A stretch of 32,768 bases of DNA, taken from assembly GCF_913775355.1 (NCBI RefSeq), contig NZ_CAJYIU010000089.1, positions 1 to 32,768 on the forward strand, read 5' to 3'. Source of the stretch: an uncultured Aureimonas sp. (GTDB lineage: Bacteria; Pseudomonadota; Alphaproteobacteria; Rhizobiales; Rhizobiaceae). Each line of letters opens with the position of its first letter. The stretch's first letter is position 1. The translations under genes were made by a program, and so were the position numbers. Shown here piece by piece: positions 1 through 8,171 of this stretch. The notes under the pieces were generated by a model. The model saw nothing but the letters and a program-made list of their open reading frames with translations, searched no databases and was not told the DNA's origin.

Positions 1-534
1 TACCTGGCCGACCTCGGCCACGTCCGCTTCGCCGTGATCGCGCAGGCGACCGAGAACAACGACCGCGCGAGCGCCCGCCTTTCCGGCATCCGGGACGCAC
101 TCGCGATGCGCGGCCTTGCGGTGCGCCCCCAGCACCTGGCGATCGGCACCTGGACGATCGAGGAGGGGCGCAAGCTCTTCGCGCAGCTCATGGACACCGA
201 CCCGCGTCCCACTGCCATCGTCTGCGGCAACGCACCCTTGGCGGTCGGCGCCATCCTTGAGGCAACCGCACGCGGTGTCCGGGTGCCCGAGGACGTCTCG
301 ATCGTCGGATACGACGACATCGAGATCATGAGCCACCTGCCCGTACCCGTAACGACCGTGCGCGTCCCGGGAGAGGAGATCGGCATCCGCGCCGCGCGGT
401 TGATCCTCGACCTCGTGATGGGCCGCAAGCCCGACTACCCGCTGGAAAGCGAGGCCGAGATCGTGCTGCGCGCGTCCTCGGGACCACCGCCCCGCGGGGG
501 CCCCTCGCCGTTCCATGCCAACTCCGAAGGCTGA
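1..534 (+). CDS. LacI-family transcriptional regulator, C-terminal part (5' truncated by window)
   Basis: The frame is open from base 1, so the start and DNA-binding domain lie outside the window. The 177 visible residues are the second half of a periplasmic-binding-protein-like effector domain. Typical LacI/GalR signatures are RASARLSGIRDAL, then PTAIVCGNAPLAVGAILEA, then the highly conserved VPEDVSIVGYDDIEIMSHLPVPVTTV, followed by GIRAARLILDLVMG. The last ~15 residues are proline/glycine rich and not conserved. The gene's last 20 bases overlap the start of the next gene, so it is co-transcribed with the AroE-like and FAH-family genes and probably regulates that operon. Family assignment is firm; the effector is unknown. 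Confidence 0.9.
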   Translation, partial: YLADLGHVRFAVIAQATENNDRASARLSGIRDALAMRGLAVRPQHLAIGTWTIEEGRKLFAQLMDTDPRPTAIVCGNAPLAVGAILEATARGVRVPEDVSIVGYDDIEIMSHLPVPVTTVRVPGEEIGIRAARLILDLVMGRKPDYPLESEAEIVLRASSGPPPRGGPSPFHANSEG

Positions 535-1381
535 ACCCCACGTGTTTTTCCCCGCTCCCACCCCGACGTTGACCGGCGCAACGCGCCTCGTAGGCATGGT
601 CGGAAACCCGATCCGGCAGGCGAAGTCGCCCGAGAACTTCAACCCGCTGTTCGCGCGCCATGGCATCGACGCAGTCATGGTGCCGATGGAGATCGAGAGC
701 GATCGGTTCGAAGCGGACATGCCGGCGCTCATGCGCCTCGCCAATCTCGACGGCGTCGTCGTCACGATGCCCTTTAAGGCCCGCATTGTTCCGATGCTGG
801 ACCATGTGGACGATTCGGCTCGCCGCGTCGGCGCGGTGAACGCCGCCCGCCGCAGGCCCGACGGCACTTGGGAAGGCAGCATCTTCGACGGTGTCGGACT
901 CGTCGGAGCGGTGCGGACACTGGGTGTCGAACCCGCGGGCCTGCGGGTCGGGCTCGTCGGCGCGGGCGGCGCGGGCAGCGCCATCGCCTTCGCCCTCGCC
1001 GATCGCGGCGTCCGCTCGCTGAGCGTGACGGACCGGAACGCCGACCGGGCTGCGAGCCTCGCCGCGCGCGTCGCGTCAGGCGGCACCCCCGCCGAGCCCC
1101 GCGCGGCCCTAGACCTCGCGCAGCTCGACCTCCTCGTCAACGCCTCGCCCGTCGGCATGGGGCCGGACGACCGCTCGCCCGTCGACCTTTCCGGTCTGCA
1201 CGAACGGCTCGCGGTCGTGGACATCGTGACGCGCCCGGCCACCGCCCTTCTCGAGGCCGCCCGGCGCGCGGGGTGCCGGGCCGTGGGAGGTGCCGCCATG
1301 GTCGCCGCCCAGACGGAGGCGATCGTCGAATTCCTCGGCATCGGGCCGAGCGAGAGCCGAACCACGGCTCAGACAAACTAG
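515..1381 (+). CDS. Shikimate/quinate dehydrogenase-like oxidoreductase (AroE superfamily)
   Basis: The 288-residue protein has the AroE fold order. The N-terminal substrate domain includes RQAKSPENFN (34-43) and VVVTMPFKA with the catalytic-type Lys88. GAVNA (106-110) follows. The Rossmann glycine loop is GAGGAGSA (149-156), NASPVGM lies at 209-215, and the C-terminal GGAAMVAAQ (258-266) keeps the conserved Gln. Known AroE enzymes reduce 3-dehydroshikimate with NADPH. Here the first Ser of the usual S-x-S-P shikimate clamp is Ala36, and the usual NTDG is IFDG (123-126, keeping Asp125). The substrate may therefore not be shikimate. The ATG at 515 overlaps the LacI gene by 20 bases, and the next gene follows 9 bases after the stop. 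That position in a LacI-FAH operon favours a catabolic role over aromatic amino acid synthesis. A start at a later Met is possible because residues 1-20 are not conserved. Confidence 0.82.
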   Translation: MPTPKAEPHVFFPAPTPTLTGATRLVGMVGNPIRQAKSPENFNPLFARHGIDAVMVPMEIESDRFEADMPALMRLANLDGVVVTMPFKARIVPMLDHVDDSARRVGAVNAARRRPDGTWEGSIFDGVGLVGAVRTLGVEPAGLRVGLVGAGGAGSAIAFALADRGVRSLSVTDRNADRAASLAARVASGGTPAEPRAALDLAQLDLLVNASPVGMGPDDRSPVDLSGLHERLAVVDIVTRPATALLEAARRAGCRAVGGAAMVAAQTEAIVEFLGIGPSESRTTAQTN

Positions 1382-1390
1382 GGAGACGAC

Positions 1391-2239
1391 ATGAAACTCG
1401 TTCGCTATGGGGCCGCAGGGTCCGAGAAGCCGGGCATCGTGGATGCGCACGGGCGCGTGCGCGACCTGTCGGGCACGATCCGCGACATCGACGGCGAGAC
1501 GCTTTCGTCGGAAAGCCTCGATCGCCTACGCGCGATCGACCCGGCCACCCTGCCCCTCGTCGAGGAGGGCGTGCGGCTCGGCGTTCCCGTCGCGCGCGTC
1601 GGCAACCTCGTCTGCATCGGCCTGAACTACACCGACCATGCCGAGGAAACGAACGCGCCCATCCCCTCGCAGCCGATCATCTTCAACAAGCACACGGGCG
1701 CCCTGAGCGGCCCCAACGACGACGTCATCCTGCCGCCGGGCTCCGTGAAGCTCGACTGGGAGGTCGAACTCGCCTTCGTGATCGGTCGCACGGCCTGGCA
1801 TGTCGACGAGGCGGAAGCCATCTCCTACGTGGCGGGCTTCACCATCCTCAACGATCTTTCGGAGCGCGAGTATCAACTCGAATGGGAGGGTCAGTGGTCG
1901 AAGGGCAAGAGCTATCCGACCTTCGCCCCCTGCGGTCCCTGGCTGGTGACGGGCGACGAACTGGGTGACCCGCAGAAGCTCGATCTCTGGCTCGACCTGA
2001 ACGGACAGCGCGAGCAGACCGGCACGACCACGCGGATGATCTTCACCTGCGCCCACATCGTCGCCTATGCGAGCCGCTTCATGAAGCTGGAACCCGGCGA
2101 CATCATCACGACCGGGACGCCGCCCGGCGTCGGTCTCGGTCGCAAGCCTCCGGTCTTCATGAAGGCGGGCGACACGATGCGGCTCGGCATCACGGGTCTC
2201 GGCGAACAGCAGCAGACCATTCGGCCGCGTGAAGCCTGA
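1391..2239 (+). CDS. Fumarylacetoacetate hydrolase (FAH) family protein
   Basis: This 282-residue FAH-superfamily enzyme comes from an ATG with a GGGAGA Shine-Dalgarno sequence 5 bases upstream. The N-terminal part (MKLVRYGAAGSEKPGIVD) is the cap region of bacterial members. The catalytic domain shows VCIGLNYTDHAEE, PIIFNKHTGALSGPNDDVILP, the metal-binding DWEVELAFVIG, GFTILNDLSERE, WSKGKSYPTFAPCGPWLVT and the closing GDIITTGTPPGVGLG. Family members cleave or hydrolyse C-C bonds of diketo acids. This subgroup includes enzymes annotated as ureidoglycolate lyase and the 2,4-diketo-3-deoxy-L-rhamnonate/fuconate hydrolases of non-phosphorylative deoxysugar pathways. It is the last gene of the LacI/AroE-like operon. 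A role in sugar-acid or quinate-like breakdown is inference; the exact substrate cannot be read from the sequence. Confidence 0.88.
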   Translation: MKLVRYGAAGSEKPGIVDAHGRVRDLSGTIRDIDGETLSSESLDRLRAIDPATLPLVEEGVRLGVPVARVGNLVCIGLNYTDHAEETNAPIPSQPIIFNKHTGALSGPNDDVILPPGSVKLDWEVELAFVIGRTAWHVDEAEAISYVAGFTILNDLSEREYQLEWEGQWSKGKSYPTFAPCGPWLVTGDELGDPQKLDLWLDLNGQREQTGTTTRMIFTCAHIVAYASRFMKLEPGDIITTGTPPGVGLGRKPPVFMKAGDTMRLGITGLGEQQQTIRPREA

Positions 2240-2678
2240 GCGAATGCTCGCAGCTTCCCCGCAGGAGTGATCAGCGGGAGGAAGGGCTAGCAGCGCAGAT
2301 GTTAGCGAGCTGTTCCGAGGATGGCTCCATGCCCTGCCCGCCCGTGAAATACCACACGTACCTACCTGTCTGCCTCTGCGAAAGCGCTTTGCGGAAGCAG
2401 ACAGTCGGAATCCCACCCCCGTCCAGGCTCGAGCGGCGAGAGAATCAGCTGCCCGGAGGCAGCCGGTTAGGTTTCGACCCATTGCAGACTTCCCGACGCC
2501 CTTCGGCCTCGCCCCGGAAGCAATCGCTCTGGTCGGCGATGCCCTGCAGCCTCAGGAGGGATGCAACAAGTTCTTCCAGAGGCAGGTGAATCCGCTGGGT
2601 GCTCAGTTGGTCTGCGGATCGTCTGCCGAACTGGACCAGAGTGCGACGGGAAAGTGATCCGATCCTCGTTTCACGAAG
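2240..2678. other. 439-base intergenic stretch with lower GC and no recognised gene
   Basis: This lies between the end of the FAH gene and the end of the minus-strand histidine kinase gene. No ORF here resembles a known protein. A frame ending at the TGA at 2655-2657 is open for more than 80 codons. Its last 62 codons look protein-like (PIADFPTPFGLAPEAIALVGDAL near 2478-2546) but lack a convincing start or Shine-Dalgarno sequence, so it could be a gene remnant or chance. A long imperfect dyad at 2366-2404 is listed separately. Confidence 0.6.
2366..2404. promoter_or_regulatory. Long imperfect inverted repeat with AAAGCGCTTT core
   Basis: The outer arms CTGTCTGC (2366-2373) and GCAGACAG (2397-2404) are perfect complements. 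Inside, about five more positions pair (one mismatch, one G-T, one bulge). The core AAAGCGCTTT (2381-2390) is a perfect 10-base palindrome of the kind bound by LacI/GalR repressors. As RNA it would fold into a roughly 19-pair hairpin about 127 bases after the FAH stop, but no T-run follows. It could be an operator, an mRNA 3'-end hairpin for the LacI-AroE-FAH operon, or the relic of a mobile element. Confidence 0.45.
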
Positions 2679-4286
2679 CTAGACTGGGGCGGTATGCGGC
2701 AGGAAGCCGGTTTTGAAGGGAAGTTCGATGATGAATCGAGATCCTGTTTCTGCCCGATCCAGTCGAATCGTGCCGTGGTAAGCCTTCAGGAGGGCGACCA
2801 CAATGCCAAGACCCAGCCCGGTGCCGCCGCTTTCGCGCCGGGTCGTGAAGAAGGGCTGGAAGATGCGATCGCGGTTCGCCTCTGAGATGCCCGTGCCATC
2901 GTCGCACACGCCGATCCGCACCTGGCCCCCCTGCCGTTCGACCGTGATGCCCATCCTCGTCGCCCCATGCCGGGCGGCGTTGTCGAAGAGATTCGCTAGG
3001 ACGATGCCGAGGGCTTCCGTCGAAATGGCCAAGGGCATTTGCGCCGCCGCGTCGAGATCGATCGGCAGGGGCATCCGGGGTCCGAGGGTGGACAGAGCCT
3101 GCTCGACGCTTGTGGCTTCGTTCGTCGCCATGAGACTTTCGGCGCGCGTCAGTTCTATTAGCCGTCGCACTAGGATCACGAGCCGATCCGTATCGGCCAG
3201 CACGTTGTCGAGAAACCGACGACGCGTCGGGTCCTCCATGTCCATCCCTTCGTCGCGGACCAACTCGACGGCGCCCCGGATGGCAGTAAGCGGCGACTTC
3301 AGTTCGTGCGACAGGTGCGTGGCGAAGACCCGGATCGCGTCCGATCGGCCCTCAAGCTCCCGTGCCATGTCGAGGAACGCGTCCGAAAGCTCCGCCATCT
3401 CGCGCGTGCCTTGGCGGCGAAGAGGCTGAAGCGCACTCACATCGCCTGCCGCGATCCGAGCGGTTCGACGGCGCAATTCGTAAATGGGTCGCCCGATGGT
3501 GCGCATAAACACGAAGGCGATGGCGATGGTCGCGCCGCCCATCGCCAGCCCGGCCAGCGCCAGCTTGCCGCGCTCGACATAAAGGTGACGCAGGATGTTG
3601 TTGGGAGTGCGGGACAGGTACACGACGCCGACCAGCCGATCCTGCGAGACCACAGGCATCGCCACGAAGACGCGCAGTCGCGCTCCGCGGCTGATCGAAT
3701 AGAGCGGGGGCGTCGGCTCGTCGGAGACCCGTCGGCGCAGGACGCTGCGATATCGACCGGAGAGAGCATCGTGCACCTCGTCGACCTCATCGAGCGACAT
3801 GCCGACCTCATCCGCGCCTGCGATCACCGTGCCCCAGGGGTCGAGGAGGCGAAAGCCCGTCAGGGTCGAGCGCTGCGTCGCGATGAGGATGTCCGTCATG
3901 CCAGCACCCTTGTCGGCCAAGGGTGACGGCCGAGCCGCCGCGCGCGCCAAGGGCCGCGGTGACAGGATTGGATCGTCGGCAAGATCCAGGGCCGGCTCGA
4001 CAGGACGGAACCGGCCGTGCCCGGGATCGGCGGAGACCGCCGCCGCCGGAGCGACAGGCAGCGTTGCCAGCACGGGATCATCGTGCAGTTCCTGGGCAAA
4101 CACAGCACCCAGCGCAGCCCCTTGCGCGATCAGTTCGGCCTCAGTCTGGCGAATGAGCTGATTTTCGTAGAACCGGAACAGGACGAGGCTCGCGAGCGGG
4201 AGCGACAGGACCGCAAGCAGCATCAGGCTCACGACGAGGCTGAGCTGGGGGCGCCATTTCTCTCGCCCTTGCCGCAATGGCCTCAC
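2679..4286 (-). CDS. Two-component sensor histidine kinase, CreC-like
   Basis: This is a 535-residue membrane kinase. The first transmembrane helix is at about 15-38. A large periplasmic sensor region at about 39-240 contains a Cache-like stretch (LLDPWGTVIAGADEVG at 148-162). The second helix is at about 242-262, followed by HAMP. The phospho-acceptor His327 lies in HLSHELKSPLTAIRGA. The ATPase boxes are N (LANLFDNAARHG, 430-441), G1 (CDDGTGIS, 461-468), F (FQPFFTTRR) and G2 (GGTGLGLG, 487-494). The start is a GTG at 4286 that overlaps the TGA of the response regulator gene (GTGA), so translation is coupled. Length and layout match CreC-type kinases, but the stimulus is unknown. It is the last gene of the DUF4173-regulator-kinase operon. 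Confidence 0.9.
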   Translation of the reverse strand: MRPLRQGREKWRPQLSLVVSLMLLAVLSLPLASLVLFRFYENQLIRQTEAELIAQGAALGAVFAQELHDDPVLATLPVAPAAAVSADPGHGRFRPVEPALDLADDPILSPRPLARAAARPSPLADKGAGMTDILIATQRSTLTGFRLLDPWGTVIAGADEVGMSLDEVDEVHDALSGRYRSVLRRRVSDEPTPPLYSISRGARLRVFVAMPVVSQDRLVGVVYLSRTPNNILRHLYVERGKLALAGLAMGGATIAIAFVFMRTIGRPIYELRRRTARIAAGDVSALQPLRRQGTREMAELSDAFLDMARELEGRSDAIRVFATHLSHELKSPLTAIRGAVELVRDEGMDMEDPTRRRFLDNVLADTDRLVILVRRLIELTRAESLMATNEATSVEQALSTLGPRMPLPIDLDAAAQMPLAISTEALGIVLANLFDNAARHGATRMGITVERQGGQVRIGVCDDGTGISEANRDRIFQPFFTTRRESGGTGLGLGIVVALLKAYHGTIRLDRAETGSRFIIELPFKTGFLPHTAPV

Positions 4287-4981
4287 GCGCCGCAGCGCCC
4301 CAGCCGGAAGCCTGCGCCGTGAACAGTCTCGATGACGTCTGCGCCCCCGGCCTTGGCGAACTTGGCCCGGATGTTGCGGACGTGGCTGTCGACCGTTCGA
4401 TCCGAGACGTGGACGTTCGAGGCGTGGCTGGCGTCCACGATCTGCTGGCGGGTCAGGACATGTGCGGGGCGTTCCAAAAGACGACGAAGGATGCCGAACT
4501 CCATGTTGGTCAGAACAATGCTCCGCTCCGAGAACGTCGTCGTGCGACCGGCCACATCGAGGCGCAGTCGGCCCTTCGACAGGACCAGCTCGGCGAGTTC
4601 CGTCGCTGCCGGAACCGTCCGCATCCGGCGCAGGATAACGTTGACGCGGGCCACAAGCTCGCGCGGGCTGAACGGCTTCGTGACATAGTCGTCGCCCCCG
4701 ATTTCCAGCCCGAGGACCCGGTCGATCTCGTCGTCTCGCGCCGAGAGGAACAGGATAGGGACCGCCGAGGTCTTCCGGAGCTCCCGGCAGACCTCCAGCC
4801 CGTCGAGTTCCGGCATGCCGACGTCGAGAACCAGCATGTCCGTAGGGCGCTGGCGGAACCGCTGCAGCGCGGCGCGGCCGTCGCCCGCGACGTCGGTCGT
4901 CATCCCCGCCTTCTCCAGGGCGAAGCAGATGACCTCGCGGATATGGGGGTCGTCATCGACCACGAGGATGCGGGGCGCCAT
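4283..4981 (-). CDS. OmpR/PhoB-family response regulator, CreB-like
   Basis: This is a 232-residue regulator. The receiver domain has the acidic pocket VVDDD (7-11), phospho-acceptor Asp53 in LVLDVGMPE, Thr/Ser-type FLSARDD and Lys102 in TKPFSPREL. The winged-helix output domain has the typical TNMEFGILRRLLERPAHVLTRQQIVDA, DRTVDSHVRNIRAKF and TVHGAGFRLG. The ATG at 4981 overlaps the TGA of the upstream DUF4173 gene by one base (TGATG), and its own stop overlaps the kinase GTG start. The frame stays open upstream to 5821, but that part is antisense-like, repeat-rich in Arg and without homology, so the start at MAPRILVVDDD is certain. It is phosphorylated by the kinase encoded next to it. Confidence 0.95.
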   Translation of the reverse strand: MAPRILVVDDDPHIREVICFALEKAGMTTDVAGDGRAALQRFRQRPTDMLVLDVGMPELDGLEVCRELRKTSAVPILFLSARDDEIDRVLGLEIGGDDYVTKPFSPRELVARVNVILRRMRTVPAATELAELVLSKGRLRLDVAGRTTTFSERSIVLTNMEFGILRRLLERPAHVLTRQQIVDASHASNVHVSDRTVDSHVRNIRAKFAKAGGADVIETVHGAGFRLGRCGA

Positions 4982-6555
4982 CAGTTCGATCCGGCAACAG
5001 GTGGAAAAAACGGCCCCATCGACGCGAGCGGAACCGAAGCGGGAGCATGGGTCTCCAGATAGCGGGAAAGCCGCCAGTTGCGAAAGGTCCAAGTCCGCCA
5101 GTCTCGCATCGAGAGGCGATGCTCCTCTGCCAGCGAGCGGCGCGCATCGCTCAAGGCCATCGCGGTGTAGCTGCGTATCGCGACATGCAGGAGGTACCGG
5201 TCCATGGCGGGGATCGCGGCAGGTCCGAGCGAGACGAGATGGTCGGCGTCCAGCCTGACGCCCTCGCCCGAAAGTTCCCGGCTGTGGGTGACGTTGAAGC
5301 CGGCGACGAGGGCGCGATCGTCCACGAAGCAGGAGCCGGCGACCACGATAGCAAGGACGCAGAGGTTCGCCCCCACCAGCCACCGGTTGGATCGTCCGCC
5401 TGCGATCCGAACGCAGATGAGGAGCAGCCCCACCGCGACGACGCCCATCCAGACGAAAGCCGCCAGACGCCAGTGGGTCAGAGCATAGACGTCGACGTAG
5501 AGCTCGAGGCGAAGCATCGCCGACAGGACCAGCACCACGTTCTGTCCGATCCAGAGGAAGACGAGGCCGCGGATTCGGCGATCGCCGGCAGCCTCCGCTC
5601 CAGGTCGCAGTGCGACCAGCACGAACGCTGCGGCCAGCAGCGCGGTGACGACCAGCATGTACGCTCCGCGATGGGCATAGGCCGCGCAGCTGATGCCGTC
5701 GGGAAGTTCGATGCCGCCCCAAAGATAAGAGGCATCGAGCAGCGTCTGAACCGCGAACACGGCATTGAAGAGGAGCAGAGCCCGGAGGATCGCCGCTCGT
5801 CCATAAACGTGCTGCGACCACAAGGGGGAATGGCTCGGGAGTGGCGCATCGCGCTGCGAGATGGTCTCAACAAGCGCAGAAACCTTGCGCGCGCCCACGC
5901 TCCGACGTTGGCGCGGACGCAGGAACGGCCATGTCAGCATCGCCGCCAACAGCCAGAAGCCGATACGGCCTGGAACCAGGAAGCCAACGATCCAAGAGAG
6001 ATCGATGAGGCTGAGCCAGCGCTCGAGGATCGGATTACCCGCAGCCAGAAGCAACGCAAATCCGGCGGCGAAAACGAGAGGCATCAGCCAGACCAGCCAG
6101 ACCTGGACAGACATGTGCTGAGCGGAGGCTCGCTGTTTGGCTCTTCGCTGCGCGAGGACACGCCGCCTGTTGTCGCGGGGCAGCGAGAGGGGCAAGGCGA
6201 GGAAGAAGCGGATGAGAGCCGCAGGCGCCTGACTGAAGGCCGGCAGACGTCCAGCTGCCGCCATTGAAAAGAGAGCGAGGCAAGCCGCCGTGAGGCCGAG
6301 CGACCTCAGATTGATGGCCTCCAACAGCGACGCGAAGCCGAGGAGGAGAAGCAGAACGGGCGTTGCAAGACTTCTGGAAAGGAAGCGGCGGTTGCAGACG
6401 AGGATCGCCGAGGCGAGAAGTGCTGCGAAGAGAGGCGCGGTAAGGCCGAGCGGACGGCCGAGATTGTCGAAGAACAGCGTGTCCGAGATGCCGGCCAGAA
6501 GAAGGGCGGCGATCGCGTAATCGCGCAGTCGCGGCTGGGAAGGACCGGTCGTCAT
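4981..6555 (-). CDS. DUF4173-family polytopic membrane protein
   Basis: This is a 524-residue integral membrane protein with about ten or more hydrophobic segments, e.g. DYAIAALLLAGISDTLFF, PLFAALLASAILVC, VWLVWLMPLVFAAGFALLLAAG and LVGANLCVLAIVVAGSCF. The C-terminal part is soluble (DADHLVSLGPAAIPAMDRYLL, then RSYTAMALSDARRSLAEEHRLSMRDWRTWTFRNWRLSRYL). The segment FNAVFAVQTLLDASYLWGGIELPDGISCAAYAHRGAYMLVVTALLAAAFVL is characteristic of DUF4173. The start at 6555 is chosen because GGGAGG lies 6 bases upstream; an in-frame ATG at 6648 has no conserved residues after it. The family's biochemical function is unknown. Its 1-base overlap with the response regulator gene suggests it is either a signalling partner or a target of the two-component system. 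Confidence 0.85.
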   Translation of the reverse strand: MTTGPSQPRLRDYAIAALLLAGISDTLFFDNLGRPLGLTAPLFAALLASAILVCNRRFLSRSLATPVLLLLLGFASLLEAINLRSLGLTAACLALFSMAAAGRLPAFSQAPAALIRFFLALPLSLPRDNRRRVLAQRRAKQRASAQHMSVQVWLVWLMPLVFAAGFALLLAAGNPILERWLSLIDLSWIVGFLVPGRIGFWLLAAMLTWPFLRPRQRRSVGARKVSALVETISQRDAPLPSHSPLWSQHVYGRAAILRALLLFNAVFAVQTLLDASYLWGGIELPDGISCAAYAHRGAYMLVVTALLAAAFVLVALRPGAEAAGDRRIRGLVFLWIGQNVVLVLSAMLRLELYVDVYALTHWRLAAFVWMGVVAVGLLLICVRIAGGRSNRWLVGANLCVLAIVVAGSCFVDDRALVAGFNVTHSRELSGEGVRLDADHLVSLGPAAIPAMDRYLLHVAIRSYTAMALSDARRSLAEEHRLSMRDWRTWTFRNWRLSRYLETHAPASVPLASMGPFFPPVAGSN

Positions 6556-7343
6556 CGGAGCCTCCCCTCGTCCAGTGCCGGTTCCGCCGGAGGCGACGGC
6601 GCGCCCGTCGGTGCGGCATCGCGGGGCGAAGGATCGGCAAGCCACCAACCGTCACGAAGGAGGCGGTCTGGGAGGGACGTGCCGGGCGGCGGGAAGCGGT
6701 GTCGGTTCGATCTCATGCCGTCCTTTTCGCCGCAAGGCAGGGAGGCCGTGTGCGCAGAGCGTGCAGATGATCAGAATTTACGTGCAGCAGATGTGTAGGC
6801 GCTTTACGGGCGCACGCTCGATCGTTCTCCTGGGCACCCCGCAGGTGCTGAACCAGAGCCGATGCGCCAATGGCCAACCGCCAGCTTTCAGGTCAATCGC
6901 GCCCGGAACCTGAGGGTAGCGTTTCGACCCTGTCCGGTTGCGGGCGATCGAGAAACCGGACACCTGGAAGCCGTCAGTCCGCTGCCGACCCCTGTTGGCC
7001 AATGAGCAATGCTGTTCGGGATAGCGTTGAACGGACGTCCATACCGTCGGACCGATCCGCCGTTTCGGAGTAAAAGCGCTGAGCGAACCGTCCTCAGCAA
7101 AGACCTAGAACTCGCTCCCCATTCGGGTCTTAGGCTACGTTCTGCTCGTGACGCTCTACGTCGCTGGTCTTTTCTCTTTGGTTATTTTGTGACAGCTGAT
7201 GCAGCTTAGGTGACCCAAAGAACCTGGCAGCGACAACATGGAATGGCGGGCGATGGTCTCCGCCGTTCTGTTTTTACTTCTGGACGACGTGTCTCTTATC
7301 GTGCTGGCGACACGCTCGCGTAGGAGAAAGCGCGTTCGAGGCA
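6556..7343. other. 788-base region of reduced GC without a recognisable gene
   Basis: This region holds the promoter side of the DUF4173 operon and then lower-GC DNA running into the decayed transposase. Several short frames exist on both strands (for example 7238-7396 plus, 52 codons with a hydrophobic stretch). None has a Shine-Dalgarno sequence or resembles a known protein. A 9-base perfect inverted repeat (TGTCCGGTT at 6931-6939, AACCGGACA at 6954-6962) is the clearest structure. The composition and the neighbouring IS remnant suggest acquired, decaying DNA. Confidence 0.6.
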
Positions 7344-8147
7344 GTGTCACCAAAACGGGGTTCACAGTCATGGGTCGATCCGATCCACCCTCCTGAGAAG
7401 AAGGTCGGCAAGCGTCGTCATGAACTGACGGATCACGAAAGGGCGGTGGTCGAACCGCTGTCGCCAAGGAATCGCCGCGGTGTGCCTCATGTGAACGAGC
7501 GAAGGGTGATCGACGGCATCCTCTGGCGGTTTCGGACCGGCTCGTCCTGGCGGGATGGGCCCAAGCGCTACGGCCCGTGCACCATTCTCTACAGCCGCTT
7601 CACCCGATGGCGCGCTGTTGGTGTCTGGGACCGGCAACCGGAGGCGGTGAGCCAAGTTTATGACGGCGACATCGTCATGATCGATAGCTCCTGCGGGCGT
7701 GTTCATCAGCATGGCGCCGCGGGCAAGACGGGGTGCCTGCCGATCCTTTGCTTGAGATATTCACGCAGCGGCCTGACGATCAAGATCCATGCCCTGCTGG
7801 ATGCCGAGGGCCTGCCCATGCGTCTCGAATTGACCGCCGGGCAAGCTGGTGTGGTGGCCAAGTTGCTTCACGCCGTCGCGCCCAGATGCGAGGGTCGTCG
7901 CGGATAAGGCCTACTTTACCGACGGCATCCGGTCTTTCGTGGCTGCGCGAGACACCTGAGAAGCGCTCGATGCGCAAGGGCAGCTTCGCCCCCAGCCGAT
8001 GGGTCTGTCGCCAGCGCAACCTCCTCGAGCGCTTCTACAAATGTCTCAAGCAGATGTGTGGTCTAACCACCCGCTACGACCGACGGCCCGGCAACCTGCT
8101 CGCAGCTCGCAGCCGTCCGCATCTGACTCAATGCGTGACGAGTGCGC
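7344..8147 (+). pseudogene. IS5-family (IS427-like) transposase, decayed
   Basis: The reading is split over frames. From 7413: KRRHELTDHERAVVEPL, RRVIDGILWRFRTGSSWRD, the DDE-type VYDGDIVMIDSS with the first Asp, VHQHGAAGKTG, then GLTIKIHALLDAEGLPMRLELTAGQAG. After a frameshift near 7880-7900 comes VVADKAY with the second Asp. In a further frame comes RNLLERFYKCLKQMCGLTTRYDR with the Glu. Near 8110 a third frame reads LAAVRI-stop-LNA, where intact relatives have a Trp. A stretch around 7735-7765 (CLPILCLRYSRSG) replaces the usual conserved linker and looks like paired indels. At least three frame changes and a nonsense codon make it inactive. No clear terminal inverted repeats were found. The normal start would be near 7400. 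Confidence 0.82.
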
Positions 8148-8171
8148 TCCCGAACCGACCGGCACTCGGCC

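Noticed and set aside
868-1968. Open frame of 366 codons on the plus strand across the AroE-like and FAH genes
   Set aside because: Arg/Ala/Pro-rich out-of-frame shadow typical of high-GC DNA; the two genes in the other frames have clear families.
4982-5821. In-frame upstream extension of the response regulator to 5821
   Set aside because: It lies fully inside the DUF4173 gene in another frame, has no conserved sequence, and the receiver domain begins exactly at 4981.
7238-7396. 52-codon plus-strand frame with a hydrophobic stretch (AVLFLLLDDVSLIVLA)
   Set aside because: No Shine-Dalgarno sequence, no family, and located in decayed IS-flanking DNA; could be chance.
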